Below, one piece after another: positions 21,854-31,640 of a DNA stretch of 37,665 nucleotides. The notes under the pieces are model-generated. The model was not told the DNA's origin and ran no database searches. It saw only the letters and a program-made list of their open reading frames with translations. Every line of letters begins with the position of its first letter. The first letter of the stretch is position 1. This DNA is from Desulfobacterales bacterium (GTDB taxonomy: Bacteria > Desulfobacterota > DSM-4660 > Desulfatiglandales > Desulfatiglandaceae): contig JALVMN010000181.1 in assembly GCA_027027005.1 (NCBI GenBank), positions 1-37,665 of the forward strand, given 5' to 3'. The translations under genes and the position numbers were made by a program.

Positions 21854-24775
21854 TCAAAGCACCTTGAGCACATTGAGCCATCCGGGTCGCCGTCTGTTTG
21901 CCTCCTCAATGGCCTCTGGCGAGCCAAGCACCTTTACTATTCCCTGGTTGGCCATTTTTCCCAAGGCCTCCCCAAAGGCCTTGAAGTGTTTGGGTTCAGT
22001 GGCCAGGATCTCGTCTCGCATCTTTTGCCTTGCCTCATCGCTGTCTCCGCAAAGATACCTCAACATGGAGGCGCGGCCCTTGGCATCAGGCAGCATGTGC
22101 CTGTCCAGGTCTCCGATGGCCCCTATTATGGCCTTTGTAAGCTCCTGTGGGGGGACCTCTGTGCCCTGGAGGAAATTAGCCGCCTGGTCAAAGGCCTCCA
22201 CAGTGGCTTCAAGATTGGGGTCTCTATAAGAGAGAAAGCTCACCACTCCTGAGAGGCGGTCAAACAAAGAGAAGGCCCCATAGGCCCCCCCTTGCACCCT
22301 TATCTTGTCCCAAAGCCAGGATGTCCTGAGGTACCGGGATATTACGAGGGCAGAGCCGTGGAACCTGTAGCCGAACTGGTAGAGGTTGGCGGCCTTTCCC
22401 ACATAGTTGACCTGAGATGGTATGCAAAGCCCCTCATAGGGGGCCCCTGGGGGCTTGGGGTCCCAGGTCTCTGCCGCCTGGCGCTCAGCCGTGGGGAGCT
22501 TATCTATCAGTTCGGCAATCAAGGGCCTGAACTCATGGAAGTTCTTTTGGTCCAGGGTGACGTTGACCACCATGGCATCTCTAACAAAAAGGGCTTGTTT
22601 GAGCCTCACCAGGGACTCGTGTACCTCGGGCCATGACTCCTGGACCTTGGAGGCCAGTTCCCTCAGAAAGAAGAGATAGCTAACACCTGCCAGCCTTTCT
22701 GCCAGCCAAAATGCCTCGCCGAAATGACTTCGCAACCTGGTGTTGACCACCTGGTGGCCGCTGGGGACGAGATCGTGCTCTTCTCTCGCCTTTTCTTCCA
22801 GCACCATCTGGATGAAGCGTTCTTTGTTGGCGAGCCTTGGGAGGAGTATGAGGTCAGAGAGCAGCTCCATGAGTTCTTCTGCATGTTTGACCATGGCCTT
22901 GGCCCTCAGAAAAAGCCATGCAGCACTCCCTTGGCCCCCCAACATAGGGGAGGTAAAGGCCTCGGCGTGTATTCCCCCTGTCTTCTGGCTGATTCTCTGG
23001 CCCAATGAGACATAATCTTCTTTCTCAGTGCCCAGTTCCACAAGGCCCCTGCCAAAAAGGGGCACCAATGGGAGGAGGTCCTGGGGCACGCGGTGGAGAT
23101 CAAAGCCCAGCTCCAGGTAGATTATTCCTGTGGTGAAGAGGTCATGAAACAGGAGCCTTGTGCTGTCTACCTGTTCAACATCCAAGGGTATGACCTTGTT
23201 GAAGCGATCCAGGTCTTCCAGTTTCAGGGTGGGGAGTTTGGCCAAGGCCTCCGGGGGGTCAGGGCTCTGCTGCCGCCTCTTGAGCTCCAGGGCCTCGTGG
23301 ACCAGGCCTTGAAGGGCCTCGGGATCAAGGGAGGCACAGAATCTCTCCACCCTGCTCTTTTCCTCTTCCTCCTCCCGGCGCCTGAGCCCTGGATCAGGCT
23401 TGAGGTACAGGACGGTGTGGTGGGGATTCTCAATGAGACCCTCTGCAATCAAGGATTCAAAATGCCCATGCCCTTTTTCAACCCTCCTTCGTATCTCTCC
23501 CAGGGGCTCTTCAAAGCAGAGCATGGCAAATGGGTCATGGTCATAAAGCCAGGTGGTAAGGGCCCTTAGCATGAGCACAAGGCCCCGGGGAAAGCGCCCC
23601 GGGTTGTTTTCTCTTAACCTAAACTCAATGGTATTGAGGCCAGCCTCCACTGTCTTAGGGTCAATCCCCTGATCTGCCAGTTGCTTTAGGGTGTCTTTTA
23701 CAAGCTGTGGAACAGAGCCAAGGTCTTGCTCTTTTACCCCCTTGAGACCAGTGGAAAAATAGATTTGCCTCAACTCTGCCCCAAGGCCGTCACCGGCAAG
23801 ATCTTCTCCAAGGCCTGAATCAATGAGGGCCTTCCTGAGTGGCGACCCAGGCATACCCAGTAGGATGTACTCGAGAATGCGCAGAGAGTAGTTTCTCACC
23901 ACATCTTCTGTGCGACCCACAATCCAGTTGCAGGTGACCATTGCCTTCGGGGAATCCACCTCCCCGCCCACCAAGTAAGGCCGCTCCAGCACCTTTGGCC
24001 GGGAAAAGGGTGGCTGGAGCCCCACATGGGAGTCAACCTCCAAGGGATCAAAGTCCCTCAAGTACTGGTCCATTATCTTTAGCCTGGTCTCTGGGTCGTC
24101 ATCTCCATAAAAATAGATCCTGGAATTGGAAGGATGATAGTATTTCTCGTGAAATGCCTTGAACTGTTCATAGGTAAGGTTGGGGATCTCCTTTGGGTTG
24201 CCGCCGGAATCAAACCCGTAAGGGCTATCGGGAAATAGTGACTGGAGCGAGTATTCCGAAAGCACCGAGTCAGGAGAACTGTAAGCCCCTTTCATCTCAT
24301 TGTAGACAACGCCTGTGAAGTAAAAAGGCCCTTGGGGCCCTTCGGCCTCGATGTGCCATCCTTCCTGTTTGAATACAAATGGATCAAGGAGGGGATAGAA
24401 GACGGCATCCAGATACACATCTATCAAGTTGTAGAAGTCCTGGAGATTCTGGCTTGCCACAGGATAGCACGTCTTGTCCGGGTATGTGAAGGCGTTCAAA
24501 AAGGTCTGGAGCGACCCTTTCAAGAGCTCCACAAAGGGCTCTTTAACCGGATATTTCCTGGATCCGCAGAGCACACAATGCTCCAGGATGTGGGCGACAC
24601 CCGTGGAATCAGAGGGAGGGGTTCGAAATGTAATGCCAAACACCTTGTTTTCATCGTCATTAATAAGAGAGAGTAGTTGGGCCCCTGTCTTCAAGTGCCG
24701 ATAGAGCCGGGCCTCTGCCCTGTACTCCTGGACCTCTTTTTGTGCCAACAACTGGAAGCCATGAAGTATGTTCAC
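21854..24775 (-). CDS. M16C zinc metallopeptidase (presequence-protease/insulinase-like)
   Basis: 973 aa; HILEHCVLCGSRKYPVKEPFVELLKGSLQTFLNAFTYPDKTCYPVAS (HxxEH inverted zinc motif). Confidence 0.94.
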   Translation of the reverse strand: MNILHGFQLLAQKEVQEYRAEARLYRHLKTGAQLLSLINDDENKVFGITFRTPPSDSTGVAHILEHCVLCGSRKYPVKEPFVELLKGSLQTFLNAFTYPDKTCYPVASQNLQDFYNLIDVYLDAVFYPLLDPFVFKQEGWHIEAEGPQGPFYFTGVVYNEMKGAYSSPDSVLSEYSLQSLFPDSPYGFDSGGNPKEIPNLTYEQFKAFHEKYYHPSNSRIYFYGDDDPETRLKIMDQYLRDFDPLEVDSHVGLQPPFSRPKVLERPYLVGGEVDSPKAMVTCNWIVGRTEDVVRNYSLRILEYILLGMPGSPLRKALIDSGLGEDLAGDGLGAELRQIYFSTGLKGVKEQDLGSVPQLVKDTLKQLADQGIDPKTVEAGLNTIEFRLRENNPGRFPRGLVLMLRALTTWLYDHDPFAMLCFEEPLGEIRRRVEKGHGHFESLIAEGLIENPHHTVLYLKPDPGLRRREEEEEKSRVERFCASLDPEALQGLVHEALELKRRQQSPDPPEALAKLPTLKLEDLDRFNKVIPLDVEQVDSTRLLFHDLFTTGIIYLELGFDLHRVPQDLLPLVPLFGRGLVELGTEKEDYVSLGQRISQKTGGIHAEAFTSPMLGGQGSAAWLFLRAKAMVKHAEELMELLSDLILLPRLANKERFIQMVLEEKAREEHDLVPSGHQVVNTRLRSHFGEAFWLAERLAGVSYLFFLRELASKVQESWPEVHESLVRLKQALFVRDAMVVNVTLDQKNFHEFRPLIAELIDKLPTAERQAAETWDPKPPGAPYEGLCIPSQVNYVGKAANLYQFGYRFHGSALVISRYLRTSWLWDKIRVQGGAYGAFSLFDRLSGVVSFLSYRDPNLEATVEAFDQAANFLQGTEVPPQELTKAIIGAIGDLDRHMLPDAKGRASMLRYLCGDSDEARQKMRDEILATEPKHFKAFGEALGKMANQGIVKVLGSPEAIEEANRRRPGWLNVLKVL

Positions 24776-24892
24776 GCCTTGGTACCTCGAAAAAGGGATG
24801 TGTTGCAGATGACCAAAGGATCATATACGCCAGGCTGGGTCACTATCAAGCAAAATCCAAACAGCCAGCCCCAGAAGAAATGGAAAGGGGCT

Positions 24893-25774
24893 CTAGAGCC
24901 TGTGATCCTCAAAGCCCTCGGGGTCCAGGCCCACGGCCCCCACCCTGAGGGCAACCAGATTGTCCAAAGGCACTCTGGGGACGAGCAGGGATACCTGTCG
25001 GTCTCTTGGATATACCTCCAGGGTTATTCCCAGGGCCAGGACAAAGCCTTCTATGTCTTCCAGGGCCACCAGGCCACCTCGTGTAAAGTATGGCCTTGGA
25101 AAGACTCCCAGGGATGACCACTCAAGCACCACGGTGTGGGCCTCGTGAAAATACTTGGAAAATTGTGCCTTGCGATGCTCACGCCTCTCATAGGTGCTGC
25201 GTCCCTGGGCGGCCAAAGAGGGCTTGAGATCAATGATCCTGAACCTGTTACTCCGCCTGAAGGGGGAGAGGATGTGCTCCAGCTCCGTGCCCCTTTGGAT
25301 GGCAAAGATGACAGATGGGGCAAACAGCTCTATCTTGCTTTGCTTCAAGACCATGCCGCCCTGATCCTTGTGGATGAGGCCTGTGGTATCATAGATTAGG
25401 GCCTCCACTCCTTCATTCCTGGAGGCGGCGATCAGCTTTGAGGCCGCCACCAGCATCTGGAGCATATGGCCTGCTGGGGAAACAGAGCCCACAAATGTCC
25501 TCCAGATCTTGCCTTGCTCTCCAACGGGCGATTCCTGTTTGGGCCCAAGGGCATAAGGGTCACGGCCCAGGGCCAGGGTCATGGTGGTGGGAGGCCCCAG
25601 CCTGCTCTGTCCAGGGTCTCCATCCAGAAACCCTGCGGGCACCTGATTGCGGTGTAGTCTCTGCCACAGATAGCGCGAAAAGGTGCTCTTTCCCACATCA
25701 GGGCCGCCGATGACCATGATCAGGCCTTTTAAGTCCCGGAACTCTAAGTTTTCCCATTGCTGGGGTATGTCCAT
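24893..25774 (-). CDS. Clp1/polynucleotide-kinase-like P-loop protein
   Basis: MVIGGPDVGKSTFSRYLWQRL Walker A; DGDPGQSRLGPPTTMTLAL motif of Clp1/Grc3-like kinases. Confidence 0.75.
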   Translation of the reverse strand: MDIPQQWENLEFRDLKGLIMVIGGPDVGKSTFSRYLWQRLHRNQVPAGFLDGDPGQSRLGPPTTMTLALGRDPYALGPKQESPVGEQGKIWRTFVGSVSPAGHMLQMLVAASKLIAASRNEGVEALIYDTTGLIHKDQGGMVLKQSKIELFAPSVIFAIQRGTELEHILSPFRRSNRFRIIDLKPSLAAQGRSTYERREHRKAQFSKYFHEAHTVVLEWSSLGVFPRPYFTRGGLVALEDIEGFVLALGITLEVYPRDRQVSLLVPRVPLDNLVALRVGAVGLDPEGFEDHRL

Positions 25775-25870
25775 GAGGTCGCCTCTCTTCCCTGGTTCAG
25801 GTTAACAAGAATAATACTCAAAAAAGCATCTTTGAAGAAATTTTGCTTTCATTTTTTACGGTTTTCGATT

Positions 25871-26212
25871 ATGATTATCGATATGACCCGGGAAGTAAAG
25901 GTAAAGGTGCTATCCAGGGAGATACTGCTGGGGCTGTGGAAGATTCACATACTCCATCACGCAGGAGAGGGACCGGTGGTGGGGTTGTGGATGCTCCATG
26001 AACTCAGGGCCCATGGCTACGATTTGAGCCCGGGCACCCTGTATCCGCTGCTCCGACGCATGGAGCAAAACGGCTGGCTTCGTTCTCATGTGGATACCAA
26101 GGCTGGCCCGCGTGCCCGAAGGGAATACCACCTCACGGAGCAGGGGAGGGAAGTCCTCAAATTTCTCAAAGACAGGGTCAAGGAGCTGTGGGAGGAAATA
26201 AGGGATGAGTAG
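25871..26212 (+). CDS. PadR-family transcriptional regulator
   Basis: LLGLWKIHILHHAGEGPVVGLWMLHELRAHGYDLSPGTLYPLLRRMEQNGWLRSH...REYHLTEQGREVL; start at 25871 or 25883 more likely than 25757. Confidence 0.88.
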   Translation: MIIDMTREVKVKVLSREILLGLWKIHILHHAGEGPVVGLWMLHELRAHGYDLSPGTLYPLLRRMEQNGWLRSHVDTKAGPRARREYHLTEQGREVLKFLKDRVKELWEEIRDE

Positions 26213-26921
26213 TCCCGAAGGGATGACCACCAGATCACCAAGGCCTTCAAGCTCATCGGGGCCAGGGGTGAGCGAGCCCATTATCAGAATGAGGGAGGTG
26301 AGCTTTGTATTCGGAGCCAAGGTGGTGCTTGAGGGCTTTTCACTGGATGTGGCTCGAGGTGAGAAGGTGGTCTTAACCGGGCCCTCTGGGAGTGGAAAGA
26401 CCACCATTTTAAGAGCTCTTTTGGGTTTTGTGCTTCCCTCAAGGGGGTCCATCTCCATAAACTCCCATGAGATCGGCCCTGATAACATTTGGCACCTTCG
26501 CACCCTGATGGGTTATGTGCCCCAGGAGCCAGAGCTTGAAAATGGAACCGTGCGCCAGTGGCTTGAAAGACCTTTCTCTTACAGGGCCAACAGGGCGCTC
26601 AGGTCTAATCTGGGCAGGATCCCGGAGCTGTTTCACCACTTTCTCCTGCCCTTGGATCTCCTGGAAAAGGAGGTCCGGCTTCTCTCCGGGGGCGAAAAGC
26701 AGCGGGTGGCCATAGTGTCAGCCCTCTTGCTGGATAGACCCATACTGTTGCTGGATGAGCCCACCTCTGCCTTGGATGATCTAAGCAGAAGAAGGGTTAC
26801 AGAGTCGTTGTCTTCAAGGCCGGATCTAACCGCCCTGATAGTCTCACATGACCCCGGGCTCCGTTCAGTGGCCCATAGGGTAGTGGGCATAAACCAGAAA
26901 AAAAGCCAATGGGTGCAGTAG
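26205..26921 (+). CDS. ABC transporter ATP-binding protein, FetA/YbbL-like
   Basis: VVLTGPSGSGKTTILRALLG Walker A; RLLSGGEKQRVAIVSALLLDRPILLLDEPTSALD; next to a FetB-like permease. Confidence 0.88.
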   Translation: MSSPEGMTTRSPRPSSSSGPGVSEPIIRMREVSFVFGAKVVLEGFSLDVARGEKVVLTGPSGSGKTTILRALLGFVLPSRGSISINSHEIGPDNIWHLRTLMGYVPQEPELENGTVRQWLERPFSYRANRALRSNLGRIPELFHHFLLPLDLLEKEVRLLSGGEKQRVAIVSALLLDRPILLLDEPTSALDDLSRRRVTESLSSRPDLTALIVSHDPGLRSVAHRVVGINQKKSQWVQ

Positions 26922-27718
26922 ACATACCGGTCACAGAGCTGGCCCTCTACTATGGGCTATTGATCATTCCCCTAGGGGCAATGCTGTGGTTGAAGGTCCC
27001 CATGGTGGGGAAGACCCTGGTGGCAGTCATCCGCATGACGCTTCAGCTTGCCTTTGTCGGGCTTTACCTTCAGGTGGTGTTCAAGATAAACAACCCCTGG
27101 CTCAACTCGCTGTGGCTGTTGGTAATGCTGGCCGTTGCAGACCTCTCTGTCATACGGGGGGCCGGGCTGAAGGCGTCCAGATTCATGCTCCCCGTTTTCG
27201 TGGCCCTGGTGTTTGGCACTGCTATCCCTTTATTGTTTTTTGTGGGTCCCCTGCTCAAGCGGCCAGGACTCATGGAGGCCCAGTATGTGATCCCCATCGG
27301 CGGAATGATCCTTGGCAATTGTCTGAGGGCCGATATCATTGGCATCAAGAACTTTTACAGCACTCTTCAAAAAAGTGAAAAAGCATTTCATTTGACCCTC
27401 GCCCAGGGAGCGAGGCTAAGTGAGGCCATAATGCCCTACCTCAGGGAGGCCTGCGAGGCTGCCCTCATGCCCACAGTGGCCACCATGGCCACGATAGGGC
27501 TGGTATCCCTGCCCGGTATGATGACGGGGGTGATCCTCGGGGGCACTGATCCTGCCACGGCAATAAAATATCAGATGGCCATCATGGTGGCCATTTTTAC
27601 GGGCACTGCCATCACTGTGATACTGGCCATATTCATGAGCTTGAAGATCAGCTTCACCCCTTATGGCGTCCTGGACCACACCCTAATCAGCCCTTCAGGG
27701 CTTTCCACAAAAAAGTAA
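26909..27718 (+). CDS. ABC transporter permease, FetB/YbbM family
   Basis: VAVIRMTLQLAFVGLYLQVVF; YVIPIGGMILGNCL; GLVSLPGMMTGVILGGTDPATAIKYQMAIM. Confidence 0.9.
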   Translation: MGAVDIPVTELALYYGLLIIPLGAMLWLKVPMVGKTLVAVIRMTLQLAFVGLYLQVVFKINNPWLNSLWLLVMLAVADLSVIRGAGLKASRFMLPVFVALVFGTAIPLLFFVGPLLKRPGLMEAQYVIPIGGMILGNCLRADIIGIKNFYSTLQKSEKAFHLTLAQGARLSEAIMPYLREACEAALMPTVATMATIGLVSLPGMMTGVILGGTDPATAIKYQMAIMVAIFTGTAITVILAIFMSLKISFTPYGVLDHTLISPSGLSTKK

Positions 27719-27745
27719 TCCCCTCCACACCGCAAAAAAATGGTT

Positions 27746-27791
27746 ATCCCTGGAGTAACGCTCTTGATGAGATATGTTCAGGGATTTTTTT
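27746..27791 (+). terminator. Rho-independent terminator-like structure after fetB
   Basis: ATCCCTG (27746-27752) ... CAGGGAT (27779-27785) followed by a T-run. Confidence 0.55.
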
Positions 27792-27868
27792 GGTTTGTAA
27801 CATGAGTGCATTATAGGAGTGCAAACAGCGTGCATCCTCATCACTGAGTCAAAGGCCTTCAATGTAGG

Positions 27869-29131
27869 CTAAGACCATGTGTTTTCCCACAGGTCCCAAA
27901 ATCCGGGAAATGATTTGGACACGCAGGCCTTGTGGGTGATCGTTGTCCCTCTTACCCTGAGGGCCACGATGGCCAGGCTCATGGCAATCCTGTGGTCATT
28001 GTGGGGATCAACCTCTGCAGGCCTCAAAGGGTGGTTTCCGTGGATGATCAGGCCGTCTGGTAACTCCTCCACGCGCGCGCCCAGCCTTTTCCACTCTGTT
28101 GCCACCGCCTCCAAGCGATCGCTTTCTTTGTATCTCAGATGAGCCACGTTTCCAATGACGGTGCTCCCTTCAGCAAAAAGAGCGATGGCAGCCAGTGTGG
28201 GCACCATATCTGGCATATGGCCCATGTCTGCTTCAATGCCTTGAAGCCTCACGCCACCTTGGACCATCACGCTGTCCCATTGCCTCACCACGGTGGCACC
28301 CATTTGTTCCAGGAGCTCCAGGAGACCGATGTCGCCTTGGCTTGTTTTGAAAGGATAAATGTTTCTGGTAATCAGCCCTCTTCCTGTGACCATAGCTCCT
28401 GCCCAAAAATATGATGCTGATGAGACATCCCCTTCGATACTAATCTCTTGAGCTGCATATCTCTGGCCCCCCGGCACCTTGAAATAGTTATAATCCTGGT
28501 GGTTCAACATTACGCCGAAGCGCTCCATGAGATCAATAGTCATTTGAACATAGGGCTGAGATATGGGTCCAGAGCTCACCCGTATCTCCACATCATCTTG
28601 AGCAAGGGGAGATATTATGAGAAGGGAAGAAAGAAACTGGCTGCTCTTTGATGCATCAATGGTCACTCTCCCTCCCCTTATACTGGAAGACGTGATGCTT
28701 AAAGGACAAAGACCTGGCTGATCCAGGTATTCTATTTCGGCCCCCCACTGTTCCAATGCTTGCACTAGATCGCTGATAGGCCTTTCTGTCAAGCGGGGCT
28801 CCCCTGTAAGGATCTGGGTTCCGCGGGCAAGGGCGCACACCCCCAGCAGAAGCCTTAGAGAGGTCCCGCTGTTACCCAGATAAATCTCTTTCTTGGAGGA
28901 TGGGGCGCCCAGATCCCTGCCCCTGCCTTGGAGGGTAAGGCTTCCGTCGGTATCGATGGAGAATCTGCATCCCAGCTGTTCCAGGCCCAAAAGGGTATAG
29001 TTTGTGTCCTCACAGGCCAAAAAGCCCTTGATACGGCTCTCACCTGGTGCAAGGGCAGCCAGGATGGCGGCCCTGTGACTAAGGCTTTTGGAGCCCGGGA
29101 TCATGACCTCTCTGATCCGACTCTTCGCCAT
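27869..29131 (-). CDS. aroA: 3-phosphoshikimate 1-carboxyvinyltransferase (EPSP synthase)
   Basis: IPGSKSLSHRAAILAALAPGES, LGNSGTSLRLLLG, RYKESDRLEAVATEW, DPHNDHRIAMSLAI. Confidence 0.97.
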   Translation of the reverse strand: MAKSRIREVMIPGSKSLSHRAAILAALAPGESRIKGFLACEDTNYTLLGLEQLGCRFSIDTDGSLTLQGRGRDLGAPSSKKEIYLGNSGTSLRLLLGVCALARGTQILTGEPRLTERPISDLVQALEQWGAEIEYLDQPGLCPLSITSSSIRGGRVTIDASKSSQFLSSLLIISPLAQDDVEIRVSSGPISQPYVQMTIDLMERFGVMLNHQDYNYFKVPGGQRYAAQEISIEGDVSSASYFWAGAMVTGRGLITRNIYPFKTSQGDIGLLELLEQMGATVVRQWDSVMVQGGVRLQGIEADMGHMPDMVPTLAAIALFAEGSTVIGNVAHLRYKESDRLEAVATEWKRLGARVEELPDGLIIHGNHPLRPAEVDPHNDHRIAMSLAIVALRVRGTTITHKACVSKSFPGFWDLWENTWS

Positions 29132-29951
29132 GGGGATCTTTTAAGGCCTCCCTTACAATCTTTTCCATCAGGGACAGGGGCGGGTCTGTCTGGGTCCATA
29201 ACCTGAGCTGCTCAGCGGCCTGGTGGACAAACATGGATACACCGTCGATCACATGGCATCCTAAGTGCTCAGCAAGTTTGAGGAGCTTTGTTTTGGGGGG
29301 ATTGTATATGACATCCATCACAGTAATGTTCGGTTTGAGCAAGCATGGGGTAACAGGACATTGATCAGAATACGGGGACATTCCCAGCGGAGTTGTTTGC
29401 ACAATGAGATCTATATTATTAATGCTGCCCATCACTTCCCATGGCACAAACCCACAAGACAATTCTTGAGCCAGTGCCTTACCCCTTGAGGCGGTTCGGT
29501 TCGTAATGATAATGATTGCCCCCCTTTCTTTTAGGGGAAAAGCGATGCTCCTTGCCGCTCCCCCTGCACCCACCACAAGGGTGCGAATCCCTTTGAGGCA
29601 GAGTGCCTGCTCCAAGGCCTTCATCGCCCCTGTTGCATCAGTATTGAAGCCCATTAGGCGGCCCCCGCGGTTTAAAACCGTGTTCACGGCCCCGATCTTT
29701 GCCGCAGTGGGGTCCAACTCATCAAGGTATTGGATTATGCTAGTCTTATGTGGCATGGTGACACTCATCCCCCCTATGGAAAGTGCCCTCATGGAAGCGA
29801 TTACACCTGCAAGATCCGTGGTCTCAAAGGCAAGGTAGACGGCATTTATTCCCATATGCTCAAAGCAGGCATTGTGCACAGCAGGGCTTAAGGAATGCCC
29901 TACAGGATCTCCAATAAGGCAATAGAGTTTTGTATATTGGTCAATCTTCAT
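29079..29951 (-). CDS. aroE: Shikimate dehydrogenase
   Basis: YCLIGDPVGHSLSPAVHNACFEHMG; GMSVTMPHKTSI; GAVNTVLNRGGRLMGFNTDATG; VVGAGGAARSIAF. Confidence 0.96.
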   Translation of the reverse strand: MKIDQYTKLYCLIGDPVGHSLSPAVHNACFEHMGINAVYLAFETTDLAGVIASMRALSIGGMSVTMPHKTSIIQYLDELDPTAAKIGAVNTVLNRGGRLMGFNTDATGAMKALEQALCLKGIRTLVVGAGGAARSIAFPLKERGAIIIITNRTASRGKALAQELSCGFVPWEVMGSINNIDLIVQTTPLGMSPYSDQCPVTPCLLKPNITVMDVIYNPPKTKLLKLAEHLGCHVIDGVSMFVHQAAEQLRLWTQTDPPLSLMEKIVREALKDPHGEESDQRGHDPGLQKP

Positions 29952-30651
29952 AACCCAGGAAGCTTAGAATCGCTTTCATCTCCCTCAGACTGATTTGGCC
30001 CGGGGCGGTCTCTCCGCCCTCACCATGACTCACAAAGCTCATGTGGCTCCCCAAAAGGTGTGAGAGTATTCGGCTTATCCTTCCCTTTGCTCCCATGCAG
30101 AAGGCCACAATCTGTGCTCCTCGTCTCTGGACCTCTGGAATGAGGGAGACCACAAGGAGGTTGTCTTCCCATGTCCTTGCGTATGGCACTATCTTGACAA
30201 TATCAGCCCCACAGGAATGTGCTCTCTCAAAAAGAGAATAGAGCTCTTTGTGCCCTGGGGTATAATTTAAAATGTGCACAGACACGATCGCCTTAGTCCT
30301 GCCTCTTGCCTCCATTATTCTTTGGCGTATATTTACTGGCAATGTGAGCTCAAGATCCACATAATCTGCACCCAGCTCAACAGCCTCCAAGAGATATTCC
30401 TCTATTTTTCTTGTCTCGTCGTGGCCTTTTCCTCCCTGCTCCGCTGATCTGTAAGTGACCAGCATGGGAACAGGGCTTGAGGCCAGTATTTCCTTGAGAT
30501 TCCACTCTTCCATAAAATCGAGCCTTATCTCAAAGATGTCAGCACTCTGCCCCAAGGACCTTATCTTTTGAACAGCCTCCCTTGTGTTTTGTGCTGCTAT
30601 TGAGATGCAAAACTTGGGCGATGGGCATTGGGATTGAGTGCTTTTATTCAT
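29941..30651 (-). CDS. aroD: 3-dehydroquinate dehydratase, type I
   Basis: DIFEIRLDFMEEW; VTYRSAEQGGKG; YVDLELTLP; DIVKIVPYA; FCMGAKGRISRILSHLLGSHMSFVS. Confidence 0.93.
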   Translation of the reverse strand: MNKSTQSQCPSPKFCISIAAQNTREAVQKIRSLGQSADIFEIRLDFMEEWNLKEILASSPVPMLVTYRSAEQGGKGHDETRKIEEYLLEAVELGADYVDLELTLPVNIRQRIMEARGRTKAIVSVHILNYTPGHKELYSLFERAHSCGADIVKIVPYARTWEDNLLVVSLIPEVQRRGAQIVAFCMGAKGRISRILSHLLGSHMSFVSHGEGGETAPGQISLREMKAILSFLGYED

Positions 30652-31640
30652 TTTTCAGTAATGGTCTCGTCAACCTTGTGCCCGAAGTGTCTACCAGCTT
30701 GATCCACATACCCAAGTACCTTGTCTCCAGGCCTAAGGGCAACTACGGAAATTGCCTCACCTTGGGCCCCCACAAGGCGAATAGTCTCGGCATTTTGAAC
30801 TATTATTCCAACAACCCCCTCAGGCCCTGCAGCCTTGATCAACAAGAGAGGCCTTCGTTCTATTTTCACTCTTCCAACCAACATCTCTGTGGCCTGTCCG
30901 TCAGAAGAAACCCCCAGCACGCGGTCGCCCGCCTCTATTTCTGAAAGATACTTGGTCTTTCCCCCGGGCAGCATTATGTATGCATGGACAGCCCCAGCAT
31001 TCACCCTAAACGGCCTTGGTGACACATATGGATTGACGAGGCTTTCGCTCTGTACGAGGAACAGGGCACTGCTGCTGTTACCCACCAAAAGGCCTTGGCC
31101 TTCCTCCATCAAGGTGCAGGTATCCACACATACCCTGTCTCCCATGATGGCGGGGGTAACGGACTCAATAGTGAATTCCACGAGCTTCACAGGATCATTG
31201 TGTGAAAGCAGACGGCCCACTATCTCCTTGACAATTTTGGGATCCTGATTTTCCACAACAACACCTGCCACACCCTTTTCAAGGATTTCAGAGGCCGTTC
31301 TGGCCTCTTGAGGGGTTTTAACCGGCACGAATATGTTGTTGGATTGTGCCACGAGGTTCTCCAAAGGAATGATGTTCCAGTCTGTGGTCTTTACAATAAC
31401 CTTTTTTGACTGTGCAAGTTGAACAATCTCTTGTTCGTCTTGGCTGGAGCTGACTTCCACTGTTGTCACATCCTCTTCCCATCTGATATCACCGTTTCGG
31501 GCAACAGTGGTGATGATGCCCAGCTCTCTTACCTCCTCCACCCTTTCCTCGGGCACCATTACAGCATGGGCACCTGCTTCAAGGGCTGTTGTGACAAGCT
31601 CCTTATCCCAAGGGTCTGCCTTTACCCAGATTTGCTTCAC
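30648..31640 (-). CDS. 3-dehydroquinate synthase II (AroB', archaeal-type)
   Basis: MKQIWVKADPWDKELVTTALEAGAHAVMVPEE; VCVDTCTLMEEGQGLLVGNSSSALFLVQSES; RPFRVNAGAVHAYIMLPGGKTKYLSEIEAGDRVL. Confidence 0.93.
   Translation of the reverse strand: MKQIWVKADPWDKELVTTALEAGAHAVMVPEERVEEVRELGIITTVARNGDIRWEEDVTTVEVSSSQDEQEIVQLAQSKKVIVKTTDWNIIPLENLVAQSNNIFVPVKTPQEARTASEILEKGVAGVVVENQDPKIVKEIVGRLLSHNDPVKLVEFTIESVTPAIMGDRVCVDTCTLMEEGQGLLVGNSSSALFLVQSESLVNPYVSPRPFRVNAGAVHAYIMLPGGKTKYLSEIEAGDRVLGVSSDGQATEMLVGRVKIERRPLLLIKAAGPEGVVGIIVQNAETIRLVGAQGEAISVVALRPGDKVLGYVDQAGRHFGHKVDETITEK

Noticed and set aside
25757-25870. Upstream start of the PadR ORF
   Set aside because: Residues before MIIDMTREVK do not resemble PadR, and the segment overlaps the divergent clp1-like gene start.
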